A DNA stretch of 24,789 nucleotides from CAZOKO01 sp964580455. Lineage in GTDB: Bacteria > Desulfobacterota > WTBG01. Under the pieces are notes generated by a model. That model was given only the letters and a program-made list of their open reading frames with translations. It did not search any database and had not been told where the DNA came from. Of the stretch, positions 1-7,304 are shown piece by piece; position 1 is the first letter of the stretch, and every line of letters begins with the position of its first letter. The DNA lies in assembly GCA_964580455.1 (NCBI GenBank), contig CAZOKO010000033.1:1-24789 (forward strand), written 5' to 3'. The position numbers were made by a program, and so were the translations under genes.

Positions 1-378
1 AAGTATTCGTGCGAAGAACCTTGCCGCATAATCTTTGAATGAATATGTTGGGCCGTTAGAAAGCCACATGATGTAGGTTTTACCCGTCACGTGCTGGATA
101 TATGTCGGGATCTCCGCATCGTTATATGCATCCTTAAGAATTTCTTCAAAATCCCCCTTAGCAATTTCCTCTTTCAGGAATGGATAAAGAACCTCAAAAG
201 CAATCTGGGCATAGGACAAATCCTTCATTGCCTTTATTGTTGAATGCTCAAGTCTCGGAATGTCCTCCTTTGCAATCATATAAAGCCCGTAATCAGAAGC
301 AAGACCTTTCATTAAAGCCGTCTCAAAGCTAACACGCTCTGATTTATTATTCGTACTGTAGTATCTTATTGCACTCAT
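1..378 (-). CDS. thrC: Threonine synthase, N-terminal part (runs off the window edge)
   Basis: PLP-dependent enzyme converting O-phosphohomoserine to threonine, cytoplasmic, last step of threonine synthesis. The 126 readable residues begin MSAIRYYSTNN, a typical ThrC opening, and include NGPTYSFKDYAARF at 108-121. This matches the family's GPT-x2-FKD signature, so K115 is the expected Schiff-base lysine. The rest of the protein lies beyond base 1. The ATG at 378-376 is preceded by GAGGTG at unusually short spacing (about 2 nt), so initiation strength or the exact start is uncertain, but the start fits the family. It lies 105 nt downstream of the U32-like gene on the same strand, and a dispersed repeat sits in the gap. 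No other threonine-pathway gene is visible. Identification is firm; completeness cannot be judged. Confidence 0.9.
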   Translation of the reverse strand, partial: MSAIRYYSTNNKSERVSFETALMKGLASDYGLYMIAKEDIPRLEHSTIKAMKDLSYAQIAFEVLYPFLKEEIAKGDFEEILKDAYNDAEIPTYIQHVTGKTYIMWLSNGPTYSFKDYAARFFARIL

Positions 379-435
379 CACCTCAAACTCCCCCTTCACT
401 GACGTAAGTTAGCTTTGTCCGTTCTCATTTGTTCT

Positions 436-462
436 GTCAAATGTGTAGGCCTGACCCCTTTG
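436..462 (-). repeat. Dispersed REP-like motif (GGGGTCAGGCCTACAC type)
   Basis: Read on the minus strand this is CAAAGGGGTCAGGCCTACAC followed by ATTTGAC. The AGGGGTCAGG core recurs on the plus strand at 21451-21460 in this window. Motifs of this kind are scattered through environmental genomes and, from my recollection, often accompany REP-associated transposases, but no transposase is present here. It fills much of the 105-nt gap upstream of threonine synthase. Confidence 0.45.
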
Positions 463-483
463 TTTTCAAAAAATCTGATAGCC

Positions 484-1290
484 TCAGATGGGAGTTTCTG
501 GCTGGATAACCAGGCGGTCTATCTTTTTTTCTGTTAGTTCATCTGCTTTGGGTATTCTATCATTTTTATAAAAAATGGTGTTGCCCTTTCGGATGAGGGT
601 ACAGGGCATGATGGGATTATCCAAAGTGAAGGTATATTTCTGACATTCTTTCTTGCAGGGGAAGATACCGACCATTCCTTTCTTTTCCGGTACATCACAG
701 GAAGCTACCAGACAGAAACGCGTTGTCGTTACGTAGGCAAAAGGTATATAAAGGGATAAGTGGATATCTGATCCGATGCCATTGAGATTGATATCTTGAA
801 GCGGATTATCCAACTCTGCTCTTTTTATCCCTTTACTGATTAAAAACCTGCGGTACGCGGGGATAGAAAGGTTAGTGCTTTGCAGATGTTTTACAGCATC
901 TGGAGGCAACTTATCTATAACATTCATCAACCTGGGACCTCGCTTTATTTTGGTCATTAACCTTCCCAATACAGGTTCTAACTCTCCTGATATATTCTTA
1001 ATTGCCCTTAAGATTCCCCAATCATTAAAGATAACTTCGCTCTGGGGAATCTTCTCTGCCACTTTTTCAATTACTGTTTTCCATTTTTTCAAACCTTCAT
1101 TAGTAACATAGGGAGTAACCAGTGATAAAGCTATATGGTGTTCCTGCACGAAATCCATTGCCTGGTCGATGTCTCGAGAAGAAGGAATTAATCTCTGGCA
1201 AAATTCATTGCCAAAGTATAATCTGGTGAAGTTAGGATTAAAATATTTTAGGTTTTTCGCCTTTGCAATAAAGAGAACACGTTCTATCAA
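484..1290 (-). CDS. U32-family (UbiV/YhbV-like) protein with probable Fe-S cysteines
   Basis: 268 residues. The N-terminal part carries LYFGNEFC (24-31), the strand-loop that in U32 proteins ends with the first cluster cysteine, followed by TIM-barrel-like alternation such as VIFNDWGILRAI (86-97). Near the C-terminus are C193, C198, C212 and C216. In E. coli UbiV one early cysteine plus a C-x12-C-x3-C set binds a 4Fe-4S cluster; here C31 with C198-x13-C212-x3-C216 is a close match. U32 members act in oxygen-independent hydroxylation of ubiquinone precursors or tRNA/rRNA, or as peptidases, so the substrate cannot be named. The start is a TTG at 1290 with AGGAG about 10 nt upstream. It follows the cupin gene but is separated from it by a terminator, so it probably has its own promoter. 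Family call moderate, function unknown. Confidence 0.55.
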   Translation of the reverse strand: MIERVLFIAKAKNLKYFNPNFTRLYFGNEFCQRLIPSSRDIDQAMDFVQEHHIALSLVTPYVTNEGLKKWKTVIEKVAEKIPQSEVIFNDWGILRAIKNISGELEPVLGRLMTKIKRGPRLMNVIDKLPPDAVKHLQSTNLSIPAYRRFLISKGIKRAELDNPLQDINLNGIGSDIHLSLYIPFAYVTTTRFCLVASCDVPEKKGMVGIFPCKKECQKYTFTLDNPIMPCTLIRKGNTIFYKNDRIPKADELTEKKIDRLVIQPETPI

Positions 1291-1341
1291 AGATATATCT
1301 CCTCTGTTTTTTGACTTTTACGAGACTATTAACTTTATTAT

Positions 1342-1387
1342 AAAAATAAAAAAGAGGAAAGGATGTTTTGGTTGTTTTCCTTTCCTC
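1342..1387 (-). terminator. Rho-independent terminator of the cupin gene
   Basis: On the minus strand GAGGAAAGG (1387-1379) pairs perfectly with CCTTTCCTC (1362-1354), a 9-bp stem with a 16-nt loop, directly followed by TTTTTTATTTTT (1353-1342). It lies 24 nt past the cupin stop codon and is oriented to end that transcript before the U32-like gene. Confidence 0.8.
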
Positions 1388-1410
1388 ATTTTGTTTCTCT
1401 TATCCAGGCA

Positions 1411-1830
1411 TTACTTTTCGGACTTTTCTGCATATTCCTTATATCGGTTAAGAATTTCTTCAAAGGTAGGGTAGTGAATGGTAAGCCCTACCATCTCGTT
1501 TTTAACCTCAAAGGTTAAATCTGTCCCTCTGGTGAAGAGGAATACATCACCGGCAGAGCCTTCCATAACTTTCCCTTCACTGGTAACTTTCAGGGGGCCT
1601 CCTGAGATAACATAGAAAATTTCATCGGCCTCAAAGTGCCAGTCGAAATTTACAGGTGGCCATTTTTCCAGGACAGCTCCAAATTGTTTGCATTGTGAGG
1701 AATCAAAAAGAATGGAAACCTCGGCTTCTTTTACTGTCTTTATATCTGGTAAAGCTGGTTCATCTATATTAAAAAAAGTCCCTATTTTTTCCCATTTAAC
1801 ATCATCAAATTTTCTCAATATGACAGGCAC
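1411..1830 (-). CDS. Small single-domain cupin protein
   Basis: 139 residues, one beta-barrel cupin. The first cupin motif is seen as FDWHFEADEIFYVISGG (62-78), with H65, E67 and E70 as plausible metal ligands. The second is seen as GSAGDVFLFTRGTDLTFEV (91-109), in which the usual second-motif histidine is replaced by T103/D104, so metal binding may be partial. The overall look (an ISGG turn and a tail ending in a charged helix) resembles the EutQ/sugar-binding sort of cupin, but a substrate cannot be given. The start is GTG at 1830 with AGGAG six bases upstream, better than any ATG nearby. A terminator follows. Upstream is the assembly gap, so a missing gene may precede it; a promoter-like site at 1978-2006 points this way. 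Confidence 0.75.
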   Translation of the reverse strand: MPVILRKFDDVKWEKIGTFFNIDEPALPDIKTVKEAEVSILFDSSQCKQFGAVLEKWPPVNFDWHFEADEIFYVISGGPLKVTSEGKVMEGSAGDVFLFTRGTDLTFEVKNEMVGLTIHYPTFEEILNRYKEYAEKSEK

Positions 1831-1858
1831 TATTTTCTCCTTTCTATTTTTATAGGAC

Positions 1859-1958
1859 NNNNNNNNNNNNNNNNNNNNNNNNNNNNNNNNNNNNNNNNNN
1901 NNNNNNNNNNNNNNNNNNNNNNNNNNNNNNNNNNNNNNNNNNNNNNNNNNNNNNNNNN
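1859..1958. other. Assembly gap of 100 N
   Basis: Exactly 100 undetermined bases, the conventional filler for a scaffold join of unknown length. Genes on either side (cupin and glycosyltransferase) are complete, so the true distance between them and any gene lost in the gap are unknown. Confidence 0.99.
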
Positions 1959-1977
1959 AATATTACCACTATTTCCA

Positions 1978-2006
1978 TTCATAAAGTATGATACGTATTT
2001 TGTCAA
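1978..2006 (-). promoter_or_regulatory. Predicted sigma-70 promoter pointing to the gap/cupin
   Basis: On the minus strand TTGACA (2006-2001), a 17-nt spacer, and TATGAA (1983-1978). The -35 is perfect, the -10 matches 4 of 6. It lies 34 nt past the glycosyltransferase stop and reads into the N gap, so it probably serves the cupin gene or a gene hidden in the gap. Confidence 0.45.
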
Positions 2007-2039
2007 TCAAATTTGGTTTGCACAAAAAACGTATAGCTC

Positions 2040-2723
2040 TTATTTAGACCAGAGGTTATACTTTAAAATCCAGTAAAAGGCGGCAATTCCATCTTTCCAG
2101 TTGATTTTTTTTCCTTCAGTGTAATCTCTACCGCTGTAAGAGATGTCTACTTCATAAATTCTGCATTTTAGTTTTGCTAATTTGGCAGTTATCTCTGGTT
2201 CTACCCCAAATCGATTTGATTCAATGGTAAATTTTTTAAGGAGGGAAGATTTAAAAACTTTGTAACATGTTTCCATATCTGTTAAATTGAGGTTAGTAAG
2301 CATATTGGAGAGAAGAGTAAATAGCTTATTGCCCACGTAATGCCAGAAAAAGAGTACACGATGAGGACCTCCCAAGAATCGTGAACCGTATACAGCATCT
2401 GCCTTTCCTTCAATAATGGGCTTTATCAATTTATTATACTCGTTAGGATCGTATTCTAAATCAGCGTCTTGAATAATAACAATTTCTCCCTTTACCTGCT
2501 TGAAAGCCGTTCTCAAAGCAGCACCTTTGCCCTGGTTTGACTGGTGGTAAAGAACCGTTATCCCCTCCTTGTCTTTTAGTTCATTCAATATCTCTCTGGT
2601 ACCATCGGTTGAAGCATCATCTACAATTATAATCTCCTTTTCAAGGCCAACAGCTTGGACATTTTTAACAATTTCTTTAATGGTTTTAGCCTCATTATAA
2701 ACAGGCATAACTACTGAAATCAT
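2040..2723 (-). CDS. Family 2 glycosyltransferase, DPM1/DPG-synthase-like
   Basis: 227 residues, GT-A fold. The N-terminus SVVMPVYNEAKTIKEIV is the nucleotide-sugar binding start of GT2 enzymes; IIIVDDASTDGT (31-42) and NQGKGAALRTAF follow, and QDADLEYDP (85-93) holds the DxD metal site. No C-terminal transmembrane pair is present, so this is the short soluble form, like yeast or bacterial dolichol/polyprenyl-phosphate mannosyl- or glucosyltransferases. It would move a sugar from a nucleotide donor to polyprenyl phosphate at the inner face of the membrane. It is the last gene of a minus-strand set with the AglD-like membrane protein (35-nt gap) and the sugar epimerase, which supports a role in lipid-linked glycan assembly. 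ATG 2723 has GAGGT upstream. The donor sugar is not readable. Confidence 0.85.
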   Translation of the reverse strand: MISVVMPVYNEAKTIKEIVKNVQAVGLEKEIIIVDDASTDGTREILNELKDKEGITVLYHQSNQGKGAALRTAFKQVKGEIVIIQDADLEYDPNEYNKLIKPIIEGKADAVYGSRFLGGPHRVLFFWHYVGNKLFTLLSNMLTNLNLTDMETCYKVFKSSLLKKFTIESNRFGVEPEITAKLAKLKCRIYEVDISYSGRDYTEGKKINWKDGIAAFYWILKYNLWSK

Positions 2724-2758
2724 TCTGCCTACCTCATTTAGGATTTAATAGATGTTTC

Positions 2759-3766
2759 TCATATGTTTTCATTAGAGGCAATCTTTCCACTACCTTTAAA
2801 GATCGTTGGAAGAGGCACCCTGATAAAAGGAAGATAGATTAGACCTAGCAAAATGGTAACCATCACCTGAATAAAATGGAGAAGTATGGCAAAGGTTAAA
2901 GCATCGTTTTTCGTGATTCCAAAGAGTGTTAAAGCCAGCACACAGGAATAATGGTAGTTGCCAACAAATCCCGGAGCAGTAGGAAGTGTTACACCCAGAG
3001 CAGTAATTATCAAAACAGTATAGGCTGCTGCCATGGACAGTCCTGACATAGATTCAAAAGATGAAAATAGAATGTAGGTAGCGAATGCCACTAATGACCA
3101 GATAAGTATCGAGAGAAATGCAAGATAAAAAGTTTTTTTTAAGTCGGGAAGGATTTGTAACCCATCTAGAAAGGAGTGAAACAATCTCATTAGCCGGGAG
3201 GATAGGGCTTCAGGTAATACGCGAATGATACGATCAACACCCTTTACGGAAGCGTCTCTTTTTACTGCCATAAAAATGAGAATAAAGAGAAGGGGAATGA
3301 TAATCAGGAGAATGGAACAGGCTGATCTGAAGATCCATTCGGGAAGTTCTACCATCATCAAAATAAGCAGTAGAACCATCATTAGAGTGAGCATGTCAAA
3401 GATTCTTTCAACCACTATGGTTGCCAGAGCTGATCCAATTCTTATGCTGCTCTTCCGGGAAATAAGGTAAGGCCGAACAAATTCTCCCATCCGCACTGGG
3501 AGAAGACTGATAGCCATAAAACCCACTGCGGTAATAGAGAAAAGAGTCCTCTGGTCAATCTTTTCCAAAGGTTCCAGGATAACCCCCCAGCGATATGATC
3601 TCAACATCAGAACAACGACGCTCAGTAATACAATTGGGATTAAGTAGAAATAATTAGCAGATTTAAAAGAAGATTTTATCCCCTCAATATCCGTACCTCT
3701 GAAGGCAAGCCAGACAAAGATTAAACCCACCAGTAAGCCCAGTATTACATTAATCTTGGTTTTCAT
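2759..3766 (-). CDS. LPG-synthase-TM/UPF0104 (AglD-type) integral membrane protein
   Basis: 335 residues with about eight hydrophobic segments. Family marks are RSYRWGVILEP after the second segment, LLPVRMGEFVRPYLIS (about 89-104) with the conserved R-GE-RPY stretch, then VERIFDMLTL, and TLPTAPGFVGNYHYSC with the P-APG-G motif near the C-terminus. The family covers the flippase domain of MprF, archaeal AglD and many proteins paired with GT2 enzymes. The job here is probably moving or handling a lipid-linked sugar made by the neighbouring glycosyltransferase; it lacks the MprF synthetase domain. It starts 12 nt after the epimerase stop (ribosome site weak), so it is very likely co-transcribed and translationally coupled. 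Family is clear, the flippase role is inference. Confidence 0.85.
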   Translation of the reverse strand: MKTKINVILGLLVGLIFVWLAFRGTDIEGIKSSFKSANYFYLIPIVLLSVVVLMLRSYRWGVILEPLEKIDQRTLFSITAVGFMAISLLPVRMGEFVRPYLISRKSSIRIGSALATIVVERIFDMLTLMMVLLLILMMVELPEWIFRSACSILLIIIPLLFILIFMAVKRDASVKGVDRIIRVLPEALSSRLMRLFHSFLDGLQILPDLKKTFYLAFLSILIWSLVAFATYILFSSFESMSGLSMAAAYTVLIITALGVTLPTAPGFVGNYHYSCVLALTLFGITKNDALTFAILLHFIQVMVTILLGLIYLPFIRVPLPTIFKGSGKIASNENI

Positions 3767-3778
3767 CGCAATATTCCA

Positions 3779-4777
3779 TCATTGAATAACTGCTTTTTTA
3801 GCGTTTTTTACAAACCACTCTATAGATTTTCTAAGTCCTGTTATGATATTGACCTGGGGATTATAATCAAGTAAATTCTTTGCCTTTTGAATATCAGCAA
3901 GACTGTGTTTTACATCACCAGCTCTGGGAGAGGAATAGAGTGGTTCAATTTCTTTATTCATTATTTCACAGATCTTAAAGTAAAGCTGGTTAATGGTTGT
4001 TCTTGCACCACATGCAACATTTATTGTTTCTCCCAGGGCATCCTGTGTGGAATGGCACGCATTAAGGTTTGCCTGGACGACATTATCGATGTGGGTAAAG
4101 TCTCTGGATTGTTCTCCGTCACCATAGATAGCAGGGGGCTGACCACTCAGCAGTGATTTTATAAATTTTGGAATTACTGCGGCATAAGTTGAGTTTGCAT
4201 CCTGCCTTTGGCCAAATACATTAAAGTACCTCAGTGAAATGGTTCCCAATCCATAAATTTTACAAAAGACTCGGCAGTAATATTCACCGGTTAATTTGGA
4301 GATGGCATAAGGCGACTGGGGATTGGGAATCTGCGATTCAACTTTAGGGACAGGTTCTCCCCCTTTCAATCCGGCAGAGACAGGATCTCCATAAGCAGAT
4401 GATGATGCAGCATATATGAATCTTTTAACCTTAGCATCACGTGCAGCTACCAGAAGATTTAATGTTCCTTGAATATTGACTTCATTGGTTGTTACGGGGT
4501 CATCAACAGATCGGGGAACTGATCCGAGAGCAGCCTGGTGCAGGACAAAATCAACATGCTCACAGGCTAAATGGCAGGAGGACAAGTTACGAATATCCTC
4601 CCTCAGCAGGGTGAACTTGCCATGTGGTAATTTAAGATCATCAATGAAAGATAAGTTTCCTTCCTTCCCGGTAGAAAAATTATCGAGAACTTTTACCTCT
4701 TCTCCCTGCTTAAGTAATACCTCTACAAGATTGGAACCAATAAAACCGGCCCCACCGGTAATAAGATAAAGAGCCAT
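3779..4777 (-). CDS. NAD-dependent UDP-sugar 4-epimerase (extended SDR, WbpP/GalE-like)
   Basis: 332 residues, cytoplasmic. GGAGFIGSN (8-16) is the NAD(P)-binding glycine loop; the catalytic set is S125-S127 with Y157-x3-K161 (YAISK). NVFGQRQDANSTYAAVIPKF and the YGDGEQSRDFTHIDN block match UDP-GlcNAc/Glc 4-epimerases of the WbpP type more than short GalE. Relative to WbpP-type enzymes the loop between the YGDP motif and YAISK is a little longer and rich in Pro/Gly (about 134-153). The likely reaction is inversion at C4 of a UDP-hexose or UDP-N-acetylhexosamine to feed the glycan pathway. It is the first gene of the operon with the AglD-like protein and GT2. The ATG at 4777 has GAGGAA upstream. 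Substrate specificity cannot be told from sequence alone. Confidence 0.85.
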   Translation of the reverse strand: MALYLITGGAGFIGSNLVEVLLKQGEEVKVLDNFSTGKEGNLSFIDDLKLPHGKFTLLREDIRNLSSCHLACEHVDFVLHQAALGSVPRSVDDPVTTNEVNIQGTLNLLVAARDAKVKRFIYAASSSAYGDPVSAGLKGGEPVPKVESQIPNPQSPYAISKLTGEYYCRVFCKIYGLGTISLRYFNVFGQRQDANSTYAAVIPKFIKSLLSGQPPAIYGDGEQSRDFTHIDNVVQANLNACHSTQDALGETINVACGARTTINQLYFKICEIMNKEIEPLYSSPRAGDVKHSLADIQKAKNLLDYNPQVNIITGLRKSIEWFVKNAKKAVIQ

Positions 4778-4827
4778 AATTCCTCTTCACATCAACAGCC
4801 GAAGAACAAAACATTTAAAAAAGATGT

Positions 4828-4905
4828 CTATAGCTTTGTGATCTTAAACCTTCTGGCGATTTCGGCACACTTTTCGGTTACCTCGCTGATAACTTTAGGT
4901 GTGTT
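4828..4905 (-). pseudogene. Possible 3' remnant of a decayed gene
   Basis: Between the RNase and epimerase genes an open stretch of 25 codons reads NTPKVISEVTEKCAEIARRF and then KITKL before a TAG. It looks like a helical protein C-terminus and is followed by a short AAGAT/ATCTT hairpin with a T run. No start codon or upstream continuation is found in frame (a TAA stands just before it). I do not recognise the family. It may be a coincidence. Nothing else was found in the 245-nt spacer except a 9-bp inverted repeat, TTGTATCAA (4922-4930) and TTGATACAA (5011-5019). Confidence 0.2.
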
Positions 4906-5022
4906 TTAAGTAAAGAGCCTATTGTATCAAGTAAAAACTGTCAAACTATTTTTGTAAGTAAAAGAAGGGTTATTAAACTCTAAATATTTCATCTTATACT
5001 TACTATAAATTTGATACAAGAA

Positions 5023-7020
5023 CTACTTTGTGGGGATTACTCTGATCATCCCTTTAGACGCATCTGCTGTCTCCAGTTTTACCTCCATAGTGGTACCAGG
5101 GGGAATGGGTTCTGCTTTAGAGGAGGGAACACTGGTTTCCAAAAGATAATCGGTAAGAACTAATTCACAGCGATTTAATGAGTGGTTCACTACCAGAGCA
5201 GGAAAAGTTTCACCAATCTTCCCTTCCAGATATTTAATCAGCCAAAATTTGTGACGCTGTTCTTGAACCAGATTAATTTTTGTTTGATTGAATTCAGTAT
5301 CTACTATCATTTGTTTAAGCTCTTCTTCTGAATAGGGCTTCCTGTCTTCAATTAAAGCTGACCTCAATTGACGCTGTGCTATCAAATCCATGTATCTCCT
5401 GATGGGAGAAGTAGATGTACTGTAAGGTTTTAGTCCCAGACTGCTGTGATTTCCTGGAACGGTAGATAGGGTTACTCTATTAAGTAAACGCCTTTGCTTA
5501 TAGTTGAGAAAAAGATTATCCTTACCAGCTCCTTCCACAATTCCTCTTGGTTCTGATTGATTTCGATAAATGAGAGGAATGCCCTTTTCCTGAAGGAAGC
5601 TGGCGCATAACCAGTTTGTTAGTATCATGAGTTCTGAAATTATGATTTCACTTGGGGTTTCCCGCTCTCTTTTACAGACATGTACAGTTTTATGTTCATC
5701 AACTTTGATGGTTAATTCAGGGATGGGAAGAAAAAGGCCGCCTGCTTTCACTCTTTTCCCTCTTAAGTGTTGAGCAAGCTGAAAGAGGCACAAAAGTTTT
5801 TTGTCACTGTTTATCTGATCGTCTGACTGAGTATATGTGTATCTGTTATGAACTTTGATCACACTGGGGAAGAAATTGAACTCTTTAATTTCATTAGAGC
5901 TGTCAAAATAGATGATAATGCTTATTGCCAGTCTCTCTTTCCCCTCCACCAGACTTAAAATATCCTCAGAAAGGGGTGGTGGAAGCATGGGAATCTTTCC
6001 TTCGGGGAGATAGATAGAGGTTGTCCTTTCACAGGCTTCTTTGTCCAGATAACTTTCGGGAATAATGTAGTGTGCAACATCAGCGATATGGATTCCCACT
6101 TGATAGGTTATTCCTTGCATCTCGATACTTACGGCATCATCAATATCACGAGTAGTTTCACTATCAATGGAAAAGACCTCTAAAGAGGTTAAGTTTCTGC
6201 GTTTGTTTTTTAAGGATATAAGTTTAGTGTTGAAATTGTGGCATATTTCTTTAGTTTCTGCTGATGCTTGAGGAGGACATTGAGTGGGGATGCCGTATCG
6301 TAGGAGGAGAAGATTTTCATCGTCCTTAAACTCCCCCATTTTTACCAATAGTTTGAAGGGTGCATCGGGCTGGTTCAGGTTTGCCCTTTTGAGCAATTGT
6401 TTTCCTTTCTGGTATTCAGGGGATTCAGAACCGAAGATAGCAAGCTCGCGCAATAGAGCTAAATAACGATCTTTCCCAGGTGGGTCTTCTATCGGGATGC
6501 CATCCCATTTTTTTTTAATCCAGGTGCTCCCTTCTTCCAGTTCTGCTTCCCTTTCTGCATCTCTTTGTAATTTCATCAGAATCTGTTGTACCTGATGAGG
6601 TGGGTATATCGTGAACTTCCCTTCCTTAAATTTAAAATGGGTTTTATCTTCAAACAGAGATCTAAGTATAGCAGCAGATTGTTCCGAAGCAGGGTTTGCT
6701 CCAAAGGCTATTTCGGCTATATAATTTGAATCAAAGCTTTCACCTTCTCCCTGGAGCAGGTTCCATAATTCTTCGGTATCCACACTCTCCTTTAATTCTT
6801 CTTCCTTACTTATAATAGATCTTAATATTTTTAAAAGTTCTTCCTTAGATAGTTTCAGATTGAGTATTTTCTCTGAGCTGTGGATGACCCTGTTAAGGTT
6901 GAGATTTGTTTCTCGATTGTGTTCAGAGAGAAGGTGAAGTCTATTCACTTTTCTCCCCAGACAAATCCCACAGGTAATCTTATCCTTATCAAAGTAAGTA
7001 ACTATTTTCCCTGGTTCCAT
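5023..7020 (-). CDS. RNB-domain (RNase II/R family) exoribonuclease
   Basis: 665 residues, a 3'-5' processive exoribonuclease. The catalytic block SIDSETTRDIDDAVS (284-298) supplies the metal-binding aspartates D286, D292, D294 and D295. Downstream are HIADVAHYI, the LPEGKIPMLPPPLSEDILSL stretch, YRNQSEP and TSPIRRYMDLIAQRQLR, all standard RNB landmarks. The first 280 residues lack classical cold-shock domains and resemble the divergent N-terminal part of RNB proteins in deltaproteobacteria and cyanobacteria; a short beta-rich C-terminal segment replaces a full S1 domain. It is therefore neither typical Rnb nor Rnr, and no gene symbol is given. The gene stands alone on the minus strand, divergent from the HDAC-like gene. 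ATG 7020 has a weak GGGA site. General role: RNA turnover. Confidence 0.88.
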   Translation of the reverse strand: MEPGKIVTYFDKDKITCGICLGRKVNRLHLLSEHNRETNLNLNRVIHSSEKILNLKLSKEELLKILRSIISKEEELKESVDTEELWNLLQGEGESFDSNYIAEIAFGANPASEQSAAILRSLFEDKTHFKFKEGKFTIYPPHQVQQILMKLQRDAEREAELEEGSTWIKKKWDGIPIEDPPGKDRYLALLRELAIFGSESPEYQKGKQLLKRANLNQPDAPFKLLVKMGEFKDDENLLLLRYGIPTQCPPQASAETKEICHNFNTKLISLKNKRRNLTSLEVFSIDSETTRDIDDAVSIEMQGITYQVGIHIADVAHYIIPESYLDKEACERTTSIYLPEGKIPMLPPPLSEDILSLVEGKERLAISIIIYFDSSNEIKEFNFFPSVIKVHNRYTYTQSDDQINSDKKLLCLFQLAQHLRGKRVKAGGLFLPIPELTIKVDEHKTVHVCKRERETPSEIIISELMILTNWLCASFLQEKGIPLIYRNQSEPRGIVEGAGKDNLFLNYKQRRLLNRVTLSTVPGNHSSLGLKPYSTSTSPIRRYMDLIAQRQLRSALIEDRKPYSEEELKQMIVDTEFNQTKINLVQEQRHKFWLIKYLEGKIGETFPALVVNHSLNRCELVLTDYLLETSVPSSKAEPIPPGTTMEVKLETADASKGMIRVIPTK

Positions 7021-7108
7021 TTTCCCACATGTAATTGTAAAATTAAATTGAATCTTTTTAGCATAGTTTGTCTTAAAATCAAATGGTAAAGTTGTTATAG
7101 TTTTGATC

Positions 7109-7136
7109 TTGCATTATAAGCTTAAGCTACTATAAT
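7109..7136 (+). promoter_or_regulatory. Predicted sigma-70 promoter of the HDAC-like gene
   Basis: TTGCAT (7109-7114), 16-nt spacer, TATAAT (7131-7136). The start of transcription would fall near 7143, exactly where the left outer arm of the palindromic element begins, so the transcript should open with that hairpin. Confidence 0.55.
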
Positions 7137-7142
7137 ATTAAT

Positions 7143-7276
7143 GAGTGCATAAAATAGTTTACAGAGTGCTTAACTGTCATTGCGAGCGAAGTGAAGTAAT
7201 CTCATTTTATAATTGTATGGAAGATTGCTTCGTCGCTATGCTCCTCGCAATGACATGCGAACTATTTTATGCTCTC
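7143..7276. repeat. Nested palindromic repeat (GTCATTGCGAGCGAAG type)
   Basis: The outer arms are GAGTGCATAAAATAGTT (7143-7159) and AACTATTTTATGCTCTC (7260-7276), 16 of 17 pairs. The inner element spans 7175-7255: TGTCATTGCGAGCGAAG at left and CTCCTCGCAATGACA at right, with AATCT/AGATT ends facing each other. The inner element belongs to the widely dispersed bacterial family whose translation reads HCERSE. A second copy is at 8326-8481. The whole forms one long hairpin in the 5' leader of the HDAC-like gene, ending 28 nt before its ATG. Confidence 0.8.
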
Positions 7277-7304
7277 AGTAATAAATACACAGGAAAGGAA
7301 TTAC

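Noticed and set aside
4320..4350. Possible dispersed repeat inside the epimerase gene (peptide ESQIPNPQSP)
   Set aside because: The text resembles a common intergenic word, but the reading frame is intact and the residues fall where WbpP-like enzymes also have a Pro-rich loop before YxxxK.
4922..5019. Inverted repeat TTGTATCAA / TTGATACAA after the RNase gene
   Set aside because: Nine bases 80 nt apart in AT-rich sequence can arise by chance; there is no T run and no promoter in a useful place.
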